DNA of 64,000 bases. Origin: Citrobacter amalonaticus (lineage in GTDB: Bacteria; Pseudomonadota; Gammaproteobacteria; Enterobacterales; Enterobacteriaceae). Positions 53,060 through 61,655 of this stretch are shown here, piece by piece. The position numbers and the translations under genes were made by a program. The stretch spans positions 372,001 through 436,000 of the forward strand of contig NZ_CP014015.2 in assembly GCF_001559075.2 (NCBI RefSeq), written 5' to 3'. The notes under the pieces are model-generated. The model searched no databases and was not told the origin of the DNA. It saw only the letters and a list, made by a program, of their open reading frames with translations. How positions within the stretch are numbered: position 1 is the first letter of the stretch; each line of letters starts with the position of its first letter.

Positions 53060-54619
53060 ATGAATGCTAATTTTAAGAATGAAATTCAGACATTCGGTCG
53101 ATCGCTGTTATTGCCGATTGCCGTACTGGCGCCCGTGGGAATGGTCATGGGAATTAGCTCGGCGTTAGGCCAGAGCTATATGATAGAAAAACTCCCGTTT
53201 CTGGGGAATGAACTATTTAAAGCCATCCTTTCTTCGCTGGGATTAATCAGTAGCGTCGTATTCAACAATATCCCGTTATTATTCGCGATGGGTGTGGCGT
53301 ACGGCATGTCCAAAAAAGAGAAAGGGATTGCGGTTTTTGCTTCCGTGGTTGCCTATCTGACACTACTTATCGCCATGCATGTTCACCTCAAACTGGCGGG
53401 GACGCTGGCAAAAGATGATCTGGCGCTGGTGGGGCAAGGAATGGTACTCGGTATTCAGACGCTGAAAATCGAAGCGCTTGGCGGCATTATTGCCGGCCTG
53501 CTGGCGGCCAAAGTCACCGATCGATTTTACCGATTGCAACTTCCTCTCGCCTTTGCGTTTTTCAGCGGTAAGAAATCCGTAGCGATTCTGGCTATCGCCT
53601 TTTCGATTCCCGTGGGGTTAATTATCCCTTTTATCTGGGATCTTTTTACGGCGGGTATGCGCGCCATTTCAACCATTATGATGGCGCCTAATATTGGCGC
53701 CGGGATTTACATGACGCTCAACCGCCTGTTAATTCCGTTTGGTTTACATCACGTACTGAGTTCTACCGTCCGCTTTACCGCGGCTGGTGGTACCTATCTC
53801 ATTGACGGACAAACGTACGTCGGTATTTTGCCTGCGATTAATAAGATCCTGTTTGAGCTTGGCCCGTCTCATCCTGCCTGGAAGGAATATATGCCTACGC
53901 TCACCAGTTATCTGGCGTCGTCGCAAATGCTCACCACGCTATTCCGCGTGCCGGCAATTGGTCTGGCGATGTATCACATGGCCTATTTTAAGAATAAGAA
54001 ATTTGCCAAAGGGATGATTCTGACCGTGGTACTCACCGCCATGCTGGGGAATATCACTGAACCGCTGGAGTTTTCCTTCCTGTTTATTGCTCCGCAGCTG
54101 TTTATCGTTTATGCCCTACTCTGCGGCTTACTGACTATTCCTTTGCAAATGCTGGACGTGTCCATCGGCTATATTCGCGGCACGATCTTCGACTTCGGTA
54201 TTTTTGGTCTGATGTATGAACAGACGCACTGGGTGAATTTACTGCTCCTCGGTGCCATTAACTTTGTCGTTTTCTACGTCGTTTTCCGCTTCGCGATTGC
54301 TCGCTTTGATATAAAAACGCCGGGACGCGAAAGTGAAACATCAGACAGTACCTTGCTGAATAATAAAGAGTACGACAAGGTCGCTGAACTGGTTATTCAG
54401 GGGCTGGGCGGATTCGACAATATTAAACATGTTGAAAACTGCGTGTCGCGTTTGCGTGTCGATGTAAAGGATCAGAAAAAAATGGACATGGCCGTGCTGA
54501 AAGAATCGGGATCGCTGGGCACCTTTATTCCCTCCAGCAACCATGTCCACGTGGTCTTTGGCCCACACGTCGAATTTGTCCGCAATGCGGTAGATGACCG
54601 CCTTGTCGGCGCGAAATAA
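53060..54619 (+). CDS. PTS sugar transporter EIICB, glucose/maltoside superfamily
   Basis: 519 residues. EIIC with about ten membrane segments occupies residues 1-420 (FNNIPLLFAMGVAYGMSKKEKG, IPFGLHHVLSSTVRF, GNITEPLEFSFLFIAP). EIIB occupies about 440-519, with the phospho-Cys in NIKHVENCVSRLRVDVKD. Domain order C-B as in GlvC/MalX. No EIIA domain, so Crr is the probable donor. It imports and phosphorylates a sugar derivative. First gene of a three-gene operon; the next start lies 16 bases after its stop. Confidence 0.92.
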   Translation: MNANFKNEIQTFGRSLLLPIAVLAPVGMVMGISSALGQSYMIEKLPFLGNELFKAILSSLGLISSVVFNNIPLLFAMGVAYGMSKKEKGIAVFASVVAYLTLLIAMHVHLKLAGTLAKDDLALVGQGMVLGIQTLKIEALGGIIAGLLAAKVTDRFYRLQLPLAFAFFSGKKSVAILAIAFSIPVGLIIPFIWDLFTAGMRAISTIMMAPNIGAGIYMTLNRLLIPFGLHHVLSSTVRFTAAGGTYLIDGQTYVGILPAINKILFELGPSHPAWKEYMPTLTSYLASSQMLTTLFRVPAIGLAMYHMAYFKNKKFAKGMILTVVLTAMLGNITEPLEFSFLFIAPQLFIVYALLCGLLTIPLQMLDVSIGYIRGTIFDFGIFGLMYEQTHWVNLLLLGAINFVVFYVVFRFAIARFDIKTPGRESETSDSTLLNNKEYDKVAELVIQGLGGFDNIKHVENCVSRLRVDVKDQKKMDMAVLKESGSLGTFIPSSNHVHVVFGPHVEFVRNAVDDRLVGAK

Positions 54620-54635
54620 GCTTAAGGAGACAGGA

Positions 54636-55988
54636 ATGCGCGCATTGTATGATTCAAAAAGTAAAACCATCGACGATCGGGGAATGAAAACGTTGCTCGC
54701 TCAACCCGCGCGGGTTCAGTCCTGGCTGGACGTCGAAGCTGCTCTGGCGCTGTCACAGGCTGAATACGGGATGATTCCCACCCGTGCGGCAGAAAATATT
54801 GCCGCCAACTGTCGCGTTGATAAAATCGACCTGACGGAAATGGAACGCCTGCTCCGCGAGATCGGCCACGGCTTTGTCCCGGTGATCAAAGTACTGGTCA
54901 AAGCCTGCGACAGCGAAAGTGGGAAGTATGTACACTATGGCGTCACAACCCAGAATATTCAGCAAACCGCGCAGCTTTACCTGGCAAAGCAGTTCGATGA
55001 CATCATGCAAGGCTTTGTGAACGATATTCTGCGCAATCTGGCGAAGATGGCGTCCGATCACCAGGCCACCCTGATGCCTGGGCGCACCCACGGTAAGCAT
55101 GCCTTACCGGTGACCTGGGGCTATAAAGCTGCCGTATGGATTGACGAACTGTTGAGCGCCCAGCAGCGCATGCAGGAGGCAGAAAAACGCGTCTTCACGG
55201 TGATGATGGGCGGCGCAGTGGGGGCGTTTCATGCGACTGGCGAAACTGGACGTCGGGTGCAGGATCGCGTCGCACAGCGGTTAGGAATGCACTCCATGGC
55301 GATCCCTTCGCGTAACTCCCGCGTCTATCGTACCGAATACATCAGTAACCTGTGCCTGCTCGCGACTACACTGCATAAAATCGCTGAAGAGGTGTATCAG
55401 ACCTCCAGCGAAGAGTTCGCCGAAGTCTCTGAAGCGTTCACTAAAGGAACGGTTGGCAGCAGCACTATGCCGCAAAAAGTAAACCCCAAACTGGCTAAAG
55501 GGATTATCGCCAATGCGCAGAAATTGTATTCCGTGCTCACCTCCTGCCTGTATGTCAGCCCTCGCCCGTTTGAAGCGGACAGTTCTGCCTACTTTATCTT
55601 CGACGGAAATATTCAGGAGAGCATGGAGTTAATGGTGGAGATCGTGATGCGCGCTGAAGAGTTGACCCGCACACTGGTCGTTAACCCTGAACGTATGCGC
55701 CAGAACGTCCACTTAACCCACGGTTTGATCAATAGCGAAAAAATCATGATGCAACTGGTGGAGCGGCTGGGCAAAGACGCGGCGCACGAACGCGTGTACC
55801 AACTGGCGATGCGCAGCACCCATGAGGGATTGCCCTACGCCGACGTGCTGCGCGCCGACACTCTGATTCGCCAGTATTTTAGCGATGCGGAAATTGACGC
55901 CCTGCTCGATCCCGCCCATTACCTCGGTTTGTGCGCGGAGATCGCCGCCGAAACGGCAGCGCGCGTGTGGGAGAAAGAGGATGTCTGA
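54636..55988 (+). CDS. Fumarase/aspartase-superfamily lyase (adenylosuccinate lyase-like)
   Basis: 450 residues from ATG 54636 (AAGGAGA upstream). Superfamily signature GSSTMPQKVNPK near residue 285, and the His regions VHYGVTTQNIQQT near 108 and MPGRTHGKHALPVTWGYK near 155. Such enzymes split C-N or C-O bonds of succinyl-type substrates and release fumarate (adenylosuccinate, argininosuccinate), or act as carboxymuconate cycloisomerases. It is not the purine enzyme PurB by context: it lies between a PTS permease and an amidohydrolase, overlapping the latter by eight bases. Substrate unknown. Confidence 0.85.
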   Translation: MRALYDSKSKTIDDRGMKTLLAQPARVQSWLDVEAALALSQAEYGMIPTRAAENIAANCRVDKIDLTEMERLLREIGHGFVPVIKVLVKACDSESGKYVHYGVTTQNIQQTAQLYLAKQFDDIMQGFVNDILRNLAKMASDHQATLMPGRTHGKHALPVTWGYKAAVWIDELLSAQQRMQEAEKRVFTVMMGGAVGAFHATGETGRRVQDRVAQRLGMHSMAIPSRNSRVYRTEYISNLCLLATTLHKIAEEVYQTSSEEFAEVSEAFTKGTVGSSTMPQKVNPKLAKGIIANAQKLYSVLTSCLYVSPRPFEADSSAYFIFDGNIQESMELMVEIVMRAEELTRTLVVNPERMRQNVHLTHGLINSEKIMMQLVERLGKDAAHERVYQLAMRSTHEGLPYADVLRADTLIRQYFSDAEIDALLDPAHYLGLCAEIAAETAARVWEKEDV

Positions 55989-57192
55989 CCCCCTGCTCTC
56001 TCTGGCAAGCGACCGTATCATCACCCCTGACGGGATACAACGCGGTTATCTGCATATCGACCAGGGACAGATTGTTGGTCTGGATAATACGCCCCGCGGC
56101 CAGCTTGTGGATTACCGACATGCGATGCTGATGCCGGGTTTTGTCGATATCCACGTCCACGGTTGGGGGAGAGGCTCGTTTGCCTGGAAGGGGGAGCGCC
56201 AATCTTTGCGTGCCATGAGCCGGGATCTGGTCAATGCCGGGGTCACCGCGTGGCTTGCTACGTCCGCAACCCAGCCGGACGCGTTCTTACTGGAGAGTCT
56301 GGCCACGGCCGCCGACTGGATTGCGCACGCGAAAGCGGAAGACGGAGCTGAAGCCGTAGGCATTCACATGGAAGGGCCGTTTATCAATGCCAAATACAGC
56401 GGGATGCAGCGCAAGGAGTCTATTCAGTCCCCCAGTATCGTGGGCTTTGAACGCTATCAGCATGCTGCGCGGGGACATATTCGCTTAATGACGCTGGCGC
56501 CAGAGTTGCCGGACGCGCTGCCGCTGATCCGTCATTTGCGCCAGGCCGGCGTCACGGTATCCGCAGGGCATACCGACGCGACGTTTGACGAAACTACCCA
56601 AGCGATTGACGCGGGGCTATGCCACTTTACCCACGCCTTCAGCGCCATGCGCGGATTACATCATCGCGAACCCGGCGTTGTCGGCGCGCTGATGTATCAC
56701 CAGGACACCTTCGCCGAAGTGGCGAAACAAAGCGGTATCACTCTACGCCCGGAAGTGTTTGATATTCTCTATCGCCTGAAAAAAGATCGTCGCCTGGTCA
56801 TGGTCAGCGACTGTCTCGGATATGTGGACTTTCCTGAAGGGTTTGAATTTCACCATTACCTGCGTCAGGAGACGTTTCGTATCCATCAACATCTTCTGGA
56901 AATTACCGATCGCCACGGCAATACCCGCACGGTCTCGCCCGATGACTGGGCGGACGTCTGCACACTGGAGATGAGCTTTCTGGATTCAGTGAAAAATGTG
57001 GTTGATCGTCTGGAGAATAGTTGGGTTTCTGTGGCGCAGATTGCCTGCCTGAATCCGGCGATTCTCGCCGGTGTTGAACGGCGTAAGGGTAGTCTGACGC
57101 CAGGAAAAGATGCCGATATTCTGGTCCTGGATGAGACGTTAAATCTGGAAGCCGTCTGGTGTCGCGGCGTCTTACAACCACTTGCTAAATAA
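55981..57192 (+). CDS. N-acetylglucosamine-6-phosphate deacetylase-like amidohydrolase
   Basis: 403 residues from ATG 55981, inside the lyase gene's last codons. NagA-like TIM-barrel metal hydrolase: PGFVDIHVHGWGRG (HxH), VGIHMEGPFIN (metal Glu), SAGHTDATF and HFTHAFSAM (His ligands), and MVSDCLGYVD (catalytic Asp). Family members remove acyl groups from amino sugar phosphates. Divergent enough from NagA that the acyl group and sugar cannot be named. Its stop overlaps the convergent regulator's stop by eight bases. Confidence 0.87.
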   Translation: MSDPLLSLASDRIITPDGIQRGYLHIDQGQIVGLDNTPRGQLVDYRHAMLMPGFVDIHVHGWGRGSFAWKGERQSLRAMSRDLVNAGVTAWLATSATQPDAFLLESLATAADWIAHAKAEDGAEAVGIHMEGPFINAKYSGMQRKESIQSPSIVGFERYQHAARGHIRLMTLAPELPDALPLIRHLRQAGVTVSAGHTDATFDETTQAIDAGLCHFTHAFSAMRGLHHREPGVVGALMYHQDTFAEVAKQSGITLRPEVFDILYRLKKDRRLVMVSDCLGYVDFPEGFEFHHYLRQETFRIHQHLLEITDRHGNTRTVSPDDWADVCTLEMSFLDSVKNVVDRLENSWVSVAQIACLNPAILAGVERRKGSLTPGKDADILVLDETLNLEAVWCRGVLQPLAK

Positions 57193-58732
57193 ACACATCA
57201 CCATAATGGCGTTCGAGGAAGTCCCTGAGCGCCGCCTGACTCATCCCCTGAACCTGCTGAACAAAATGGTCAGCCGGGATTTTTTTGCGCGCAGAGGCGA
57301 GTCCCCGCTCACGAAGCAACTGGAAGTCATCCTGGGTTAGCCAGAAGTTAACCTTGACGTAATCCAGTCCGGCATACCGCAGATGGCTTGAGATCTTATT
57401 GGTAAAGGTGATCAGCAGATCAAACTCACGTGACTGAAGCTCTTCGATCTCATTGATATTAATACATACCGGGATATCGATATGAAAACGTGAGGACAGG
57501 ACCTCTTTGAAATACCCGACCTTACTTTCCGAAGAGTTCGTCACAATAATGACCCGCTTTTTCGGCTCACTCACTACCCGGTTTTTAAGCTCATATTTTT
57601 TCGTGATCAACACCAGCGTCGCCAGATGGATGGCAGAAAACGTCGTTTGCCAGCCTTTTTCAATCTCGCTCACCGCTGACTGAACGCCGGCCCAGAGTTC
57701 GGGATAGCGATTCTGAACGTTATGCAGTTTTTTATCATCAAACCAGAGATGAAATTTATTCTGGATGATGGCGGCATAGATAAAGTGATAAACCTCGGCA
57801 AACCAGGCATGTTGATTGTGAACCGTATTGCTCAGGCTACTGGCTAATCGTTCACAGGTCCGTTTCACGTGCGACACCAGACGGGCGTCATACAAGGTGA
57901 AAGGCCGATACGTAAACGTCAGCGAAGCAATCAGAAGATCCAGACAGCGGTTTTCCTGCGGGTCGGTCATGGCCTCAAAAGGGAACGTCGTCAAAAACGA
58001 CGTCGCCGTACTCTCTTTGATTACATGCCCCCGGCGGATACGGTGTAACGCGAGGCTCAGATATACCAGCAGGTATTTCCGACCGTTGTAACCCAGCGTG
58101 TTAATCGGCCGGATAACGTCTTCATAGCAGCGTGCTGCCTGGGTAATCTCCGTGGCACATTCGCTCAGAAACTGATCGGCAATCGAACGACTGACGGGCT
58201 CATTCGCCTGATGAGCAATCAACTGATGATTTTCACCAATCTCGACGGTTTTAAGTATTAACATGCACACCGCCAGGCGTAATGAGAACTCATCGCCGAC
58301 AAGCCGCGACCCGGTACGCGGGATGCTTTGTACCGTCAGGGCGTGTTCCTGCGTCAGACGCAGCATCACGGGATTATCGTTTTTTACCGTCCCCGCGCTG
58401 ACATAAAACTTTTTGTAGTACTCGTTTTTATTCACCACATCATGCAAACAGAGCGCCACGAGGAGATCCCTCACACGCTCTTCCGCCGTGGTGATATAGC
58501 GATTAAAACGTATACGCGCTAAAAATTGCCGGTATTCGCTATAGCCAATCCGGGTCGTAATAAACTGATTATCCTGATGGAGCTGGACGTCTTCCGGTAA
58601 GAGTTCATTAAGCTCTTTCATGGTGCGTTTAAGCGTGGAGAGGGTCTTACCGAAACGCTGAACCGCCTCGTCAATCGACAGCGGGCTGTTATCCTGCAAA
58701 TATTTCAGGAAAGAGAGATCAAAGTGATTCAT
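57185..58732 (-). CDS. PRD-containing transcriptional regulator (BglG/MtlR/LicR type)
   Basis: 515 residues. N-terminal HTH (SPLSIDEAVQRFGKTLSTLKRTMKELN), a second wHTH region about 85-160, two PTS-regulation-like domains about 165-390 with weakly conserved histidines (VHNQHAWFAEVYHFIY), and an EIIB-like tail about 395-480 (KKRVIIVTNSSESKVGYFKEVL) that lacks an evident Cys. It probably regulates the convergent PTS-lyase-hydrolase operon in response to PTS phosphorylation. More A+T-rich than the flanking backbone. Confidence 0.83.
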   Translation of the reverse strand: MNHFDLSFLKYLQDNSPLSIDEAVQRFGKTLSTLKRTMKELNELLPEDVQLHQDNQFITTRIGYSEYRQFLARIRFNRYITTAEERVRDLLVALCLHDVVNKNEYYKKFYVSAGTVKNDNPVMLRLTQEHALTVQSIPRTGSRLVGDEFSLRLAVCMLILKTVEIGENHQLIAHQANEPVSRSIADQFLSECATEITQAARCYEDVIRPINTLGYNGRKYLLVYLSLALHRIRRGHVIKESTATSFLTTFPFEAMTDPQENRCLDLLIASLTFTYRPFTLYDARLVSHVKRTCERLASSLSNTVHNQHAWFAEVYHFIYAAIIQNKFHLWFDDKKLHNVQNRYPELWAGVQSAVSEIEKGWQTTFSAIHLATLVLITKKYELKNRVVSEPKKRVIIVTNSSESKVGYFKEVLSSRFHIDIPVCININEIEELQSREFDLLITFTNKISSHLRYAGLDYVKVNFWLTQDDFQLLRERGLASARKKIPADHFVQQVQGMSQAALRDFLERHYGDVFI

Positions 58733-58788
58733 GAACGCTCGCCAGTGGCTAATGCAAGATTCAGGATAACGGAAATCCAGGACTAAAA

Positions 58789-58811
58789 CCGTGACCTGTT
58801 GCGAGTCACGG
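58789..58811 (-). terminator. mntH terminator
   Basis: On the mntH strand: CCGTGAC-TCGCAACAG-GTCACGG then TTTTAG, just after the mntH stop. Confidence 0.8.
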
Positions 58812-58819
58812 CGGTTAGA

Positions 58820-60058
58820 TCACAGCCCCAGCGCCGTGCCGACCAGCAGCCACAGGTTCAACGCCACCACCAGCACCACAATCATCCAGCCAATCTGTTT
58901 AACCCAACGGGTATTCACCAGATCGCCCATCAGTTTGCTGTCGCTGGTAAATATCAGCAGCGGCACCAGCGCCAGTGCAATACCAAAGCTTAACAGCACC
59001 TGGCTCATCACCAGAATCCGCGTCGGATCAAGGCCAATCAGAATCACGATAAAGGACGGCATCATGGTGATGGTACGCCGCACCCATAAGGGGATATGAA
59101 AGCGAACAAACCCCTGCATCACGACCTGCCCCGCCAGCGTTCCAACCACCGTTGACGACAACCCCGCCGCCACCAGGCTCAGTCCGAAGACCGTTGCCGC
59201 CGCGTGACTTAATAACGGCTCCAGCGTCAGATAAGCCTGATCCAGATCGGCAACGCCGGTGTGACCACTGAAGTGAAACGCGGCGGCGGCAGTCGCCATC
59301 ATCGCCAGATTAACGAACCCCGCAATGGTCATGGCGATAGCCACATCCCATTTTGTCGCCGCATAGCGCTGTTGACGAGTGCCGCCATGCAGGTGCTGCG
59401 TTAACGAAGAGTGCAGATAGATCACGTGCGGCATGATGGTCGCGCCCAGCACCCCGGCGGCCAGAAATACCGCTTCAGAGTTGGGCAAGTCAGGGATCAT
59501 CATGCCTTTACTCAGTTGTGCAAAGTTGGGTTGGGAAAAGATCAGTTCAACGATATAGGCCATGGCGACAAACAGCAGCAGGCCGCCGATCACTTTTTCC
59601 AGCGGTTTTTGTCCGCGCCGCTGGAGCATCAGGATCAGGAAGGTGGCGATCCCGGTCAGCACCGCCCCCTGCAATAACGAAACGCCGAGGATCAGTTTGA
59701 ATCCTATCGCCGCCCCGATAAATTCCGCGAGATCGGTCGCCATCGCGATGATCTCCGCCTGCACCCAATAGAACCAGACCACCGGGCGCGGATAGTGATC
59801 GCGAATTTGTTCAGCCAGATTTTTACCGGTAGCAATACCCAGTTTCGCAGACAAGACCTGGATAAGCATCGCCATCAGGTTTGCCCAGACCACCACCCAC
59901 AGCAGTTTATAACCAAAGCTGGCACCGGCCTGAATGTTCGTCGCAAAGTTGCCCGGGTCGATATACCCGATCGCCGCGACAAACGCAGGTCCCATTAATG
60001 TGAGCCTTAACTTGCGCGCTGCTCTTCCACTGCTACTCTCAACGCGATCGTTTGTCAT
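58820..60058 (-). CDS. mntH: Nramp-type divalent metal transporter MntH
   Basis: 412 residues from the ATG at 60058 (MTNDRVESSSGRAARK), the length of E. coli MntH, with GAGG seven bases upstream; an in-frame ATG six codons earlier overlaps the operator. Proton-coupled Mn2+/Fe2+ importer with 11 membrane segments. Metal-binding motifs IGYIDPGNFATNI (TM1) and GATIMPHVIYLHSSL (TM6) are intact. Confidence 0.97.
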   Translation of the reverse strand: MTNDRVESSSGRAARKLRLTLMGPAFVAAIGYIDPGNFATNIQAGASFGYKLLWVVVWANLMAMLIQVLSAKLGIATGKNLAEQIRDHYPRPVVWFYWVQAEIIAMATDLAEFIGAAIGFKLILGVSLLQGAVLTGIATFLILMLQRRGQKPLEKVIGGLLLFVAMAYIVELIFSQPNFAQLSKGMMIPDLPNSEAVFLAAGVLGATIMPHVIYLHSSLTQHLHGGTRQQRYAATKWDVAIAMTIAGFVNLAMMATAAAAFHFSGHTGVADLDQAYLTLEPLLSHAAATVFGLSLVAAGLSSTVVGTLAGQVVMQGFVRFHIPLWVRRTITMMPSFIVILIGLDPTRILVMSQVLLSFGIALALVPLLIFTSDSKLMGDLVNTRWVKQIGWMIVVLVVALNLWLLVGTALGL

Positions 60059-60071
60059 CTTCTGCCTCGGA

Positions 60072-60091
60072 AACATAGCCTTTGCTATGTT
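60072..60091 (-). promoter_or_regulatory. MntR operator of mntH
   Basis: AACATAGCAAAGGCTATGTT on the mntH strand, an 8-bp palindrome identical to the recalled E. coli MntR box. It overlaps the predicted transcription start and ends 14 bases before the ATG, so manganese-MntR would block transcription. Confidence 0.9.
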
Positions 60092-60093
60092 TT

Positions 60094-60122
60094 ATATTAT
60101 GCCTGATGAGAATGGTTATCAA
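60094..60122 (-). promoter_or_regulatory. mntH sigma70 promoter, Fur-like box overlapping
   Basis: TTGATA (-35), 17-base spacer and TAATAT (-10) on the mntH strand. The spacer region reads GATAACCATTCTCATCA, a partial match to the Fur box GATAATGATAATCATTATC. Confidence 0.75.
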
Positions 60123-60401
60123 GTGCATGTAAAAGCGGTAACCTTGATTTCTCTTATAGGCGGGAACGATAAAGAGTGCGGGTACAGGAAATGCGCGCGG
60201 CATGTTTAATAATTGTTATTATATTAGCACAATAACTTAACTATTTACTTTCGCATTAGACATAACAGAAGTGTATGCCGGATCACTATTTTTGAATCTC
60301 GTCACAGGTCCTGATTATAGTGTGTGTTAGATCTCGTTTTCTTTGCACACGTTGCATAGAATGTGCACGGAAATTTAACCTGCCTCATATTTGGAGCAAA
60401 T

Positions 60402-61604
60402 ATGGACCGCGTCCTTCATTTTGTCCTGGCACTTGCCGTTGTTGCGATCCTCGCATTGCTGGTAAGCAGTGACCGTAAAAAAATTCGCATTCGTTATGTC
60501 GTTCAACTGCTTGTTATCGAAGTGTTACTGGCGTGGTTCTTCCTGAACTCTGACGTCGGTCTCGGCTTCGTGAGAGGCTTCTCCGAAATGTTTGAAAAAC
60601 TGCTCGGATTCGCCAATGAAGGGACGAACTTCGTCTTTGGCAGCATGAACGATAAAGGGTTGGCTTTCTTCTTCCTGAAAGTTCTCTGCCCTATCGTCTT
60701 CATTTCAGCGTTGATCGGTATTCTGCAGCATATTCGCGTGCTGCCGATTATCATCCGCGCCATTGGCTTCCTGTTATCCAAAGTCAACGGCATGGGCAAA
60801 CTGGAATCCTTCAACGCCGTCAGCTCGTTGATCCTCGGTCAGTCTGAGAACTTTATCGCGTATAAAGACATTCTCGGCAAAATGTCCCGCAACCGCATGT
60901 ACACCATGGCAGCGACGGCAATGTCCACCGTTTCCATGTCTATCGTCGGGGCGTACATGACCATGCTGGAGCCTAAATACGTGGTTGCGGCACTGGTTCT
61001 GAACATGTTCAGCACCTTTATCGTGCTGTCGCTGATCAACCCGTACCGCGTTGACGCCAGCGAAGAAAACATCCAGATGTCCAACCTGCACGAAGGCCAG
61101 AGCTTCTTCGAAATGCTGGGTGAATACATCCTGGCGGGTTTCAAAGTTGCGATCATCGTTGCTGCTATGCTGATCGGCTTCATCGCCCTGATCGCCGCGC
61201 TGAACGCCCTGTTCGCTACCGTCACCGGTTGGTTCGGCTACAGCATCTCCTTCCAGGGCATCCTGGGCTACATCTTCTACCCGATTGCCTGGGTGATGGG
61301 TGTGCCGTCCAGTGAAGCACTGCAGGTGGGCAGTATCATGGCGACCAAACTGGTTTCCAACGAATTCGTTGCAATGATGGATCTGCAGAAAATCGCCTCC
61401 ACGCTCTCTCCGCGCGCGGAAGGTATCCTTTCTGTGTTCCTGGTCTCCTTCGCCAACTTCTCTTCTATCGGTATCATCGCGGGCGCGATTAAAGGCCTGA
61501 ACGAAGAGCAAGGTAACGTCGTATCCCGTTTCGGTCTGAAACTGGTTTACGGTTCTACGCTGGTGAGCGTCCTGTCTGCCTCAATCGCCGCACTGGTTCT
61601 GTAA
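60402..61604 (+). CDS. nupC: Proton-coupled nucleoside transporter NupC
   Basis: 400 residues from ATG 60402 (GGAG six bases upstream), the same as E. coli. Concentrative nucleoside transporter for pyrimidine nucleosides and adenosine. About ten membrane segments with the CNT family motifs LGQSENFIAYKD near residue 147 and LVSNEFVAMMDL near 320, which bind the nucleobase and ribose. Confidence 0.97.
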   Translation: MDRVLHFVLALAVVAILALLVSSDRKKIRIRYVVQLLVIEVLLAWFFLNSDVGLGFVRGFSEMFEKLLGFANEGTNFVFGSMNDKGLAFFFLKVLCPIVFISALIGILQHIRVLPIIIRAIGFLLSKVNGMGKLESFNAVSSLILGQSENFIAYKDILGKMSRNRMYTMAATAMSTVSMSIVGAYMTMLEPKYVVAALVLNMFSTFIVLSLINPYRVDASEENIQMSNLHEGQSFFEMLGEYILAGFKVAIIVAAMLIGFIALIAALNALFATVTGWFGYSISFQGILGYIFYPIAWVMGVPSSEALQVGSIMATKLVSNEFVAMMDLQKIASTLSPRAEGILSVFLVSFANFSSIGIIAGAIKGLNEEQGNVVSRFGLKLVYGSTLVSVLSASIAALVL

Positions 61605-61618
61605 GACAGCACTGTCAT

Positions 61619-61648
61619 AAAAAACGGGGAGCGCATCCCCGTTTTTTT
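61619..61648. terminator. Terminator between nupC and pdeA
   Basis: AAAAACGGGGA-GCGCA-TCCCCGTTTTTTT, stem with flanking A and T runs that serves both convergent genes. Confidence 0.92.
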
Positions 61649-61655
61649 ATACCTG

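Larger units (their letters stand above)
60059..60401. promoter_or_regulatory. Divergent mntH / nupC intergenic region
   Basis: 343 bases. The mntH-side promoter and operator are described separately. The nupC side contains TGTGTGTTAGATCTCG and TTGCACACGTTGCATAG at about 60320-60358, which resemble CRP and CytR half sites. No coding potential seen. Confidence 0.5.

Noticed and set aside
60774..61511. 245-codon minus-strand frame opposite nupC
   Set aside because: Low-complexity charged shadow of nupC; no ribosome site or family similarity.
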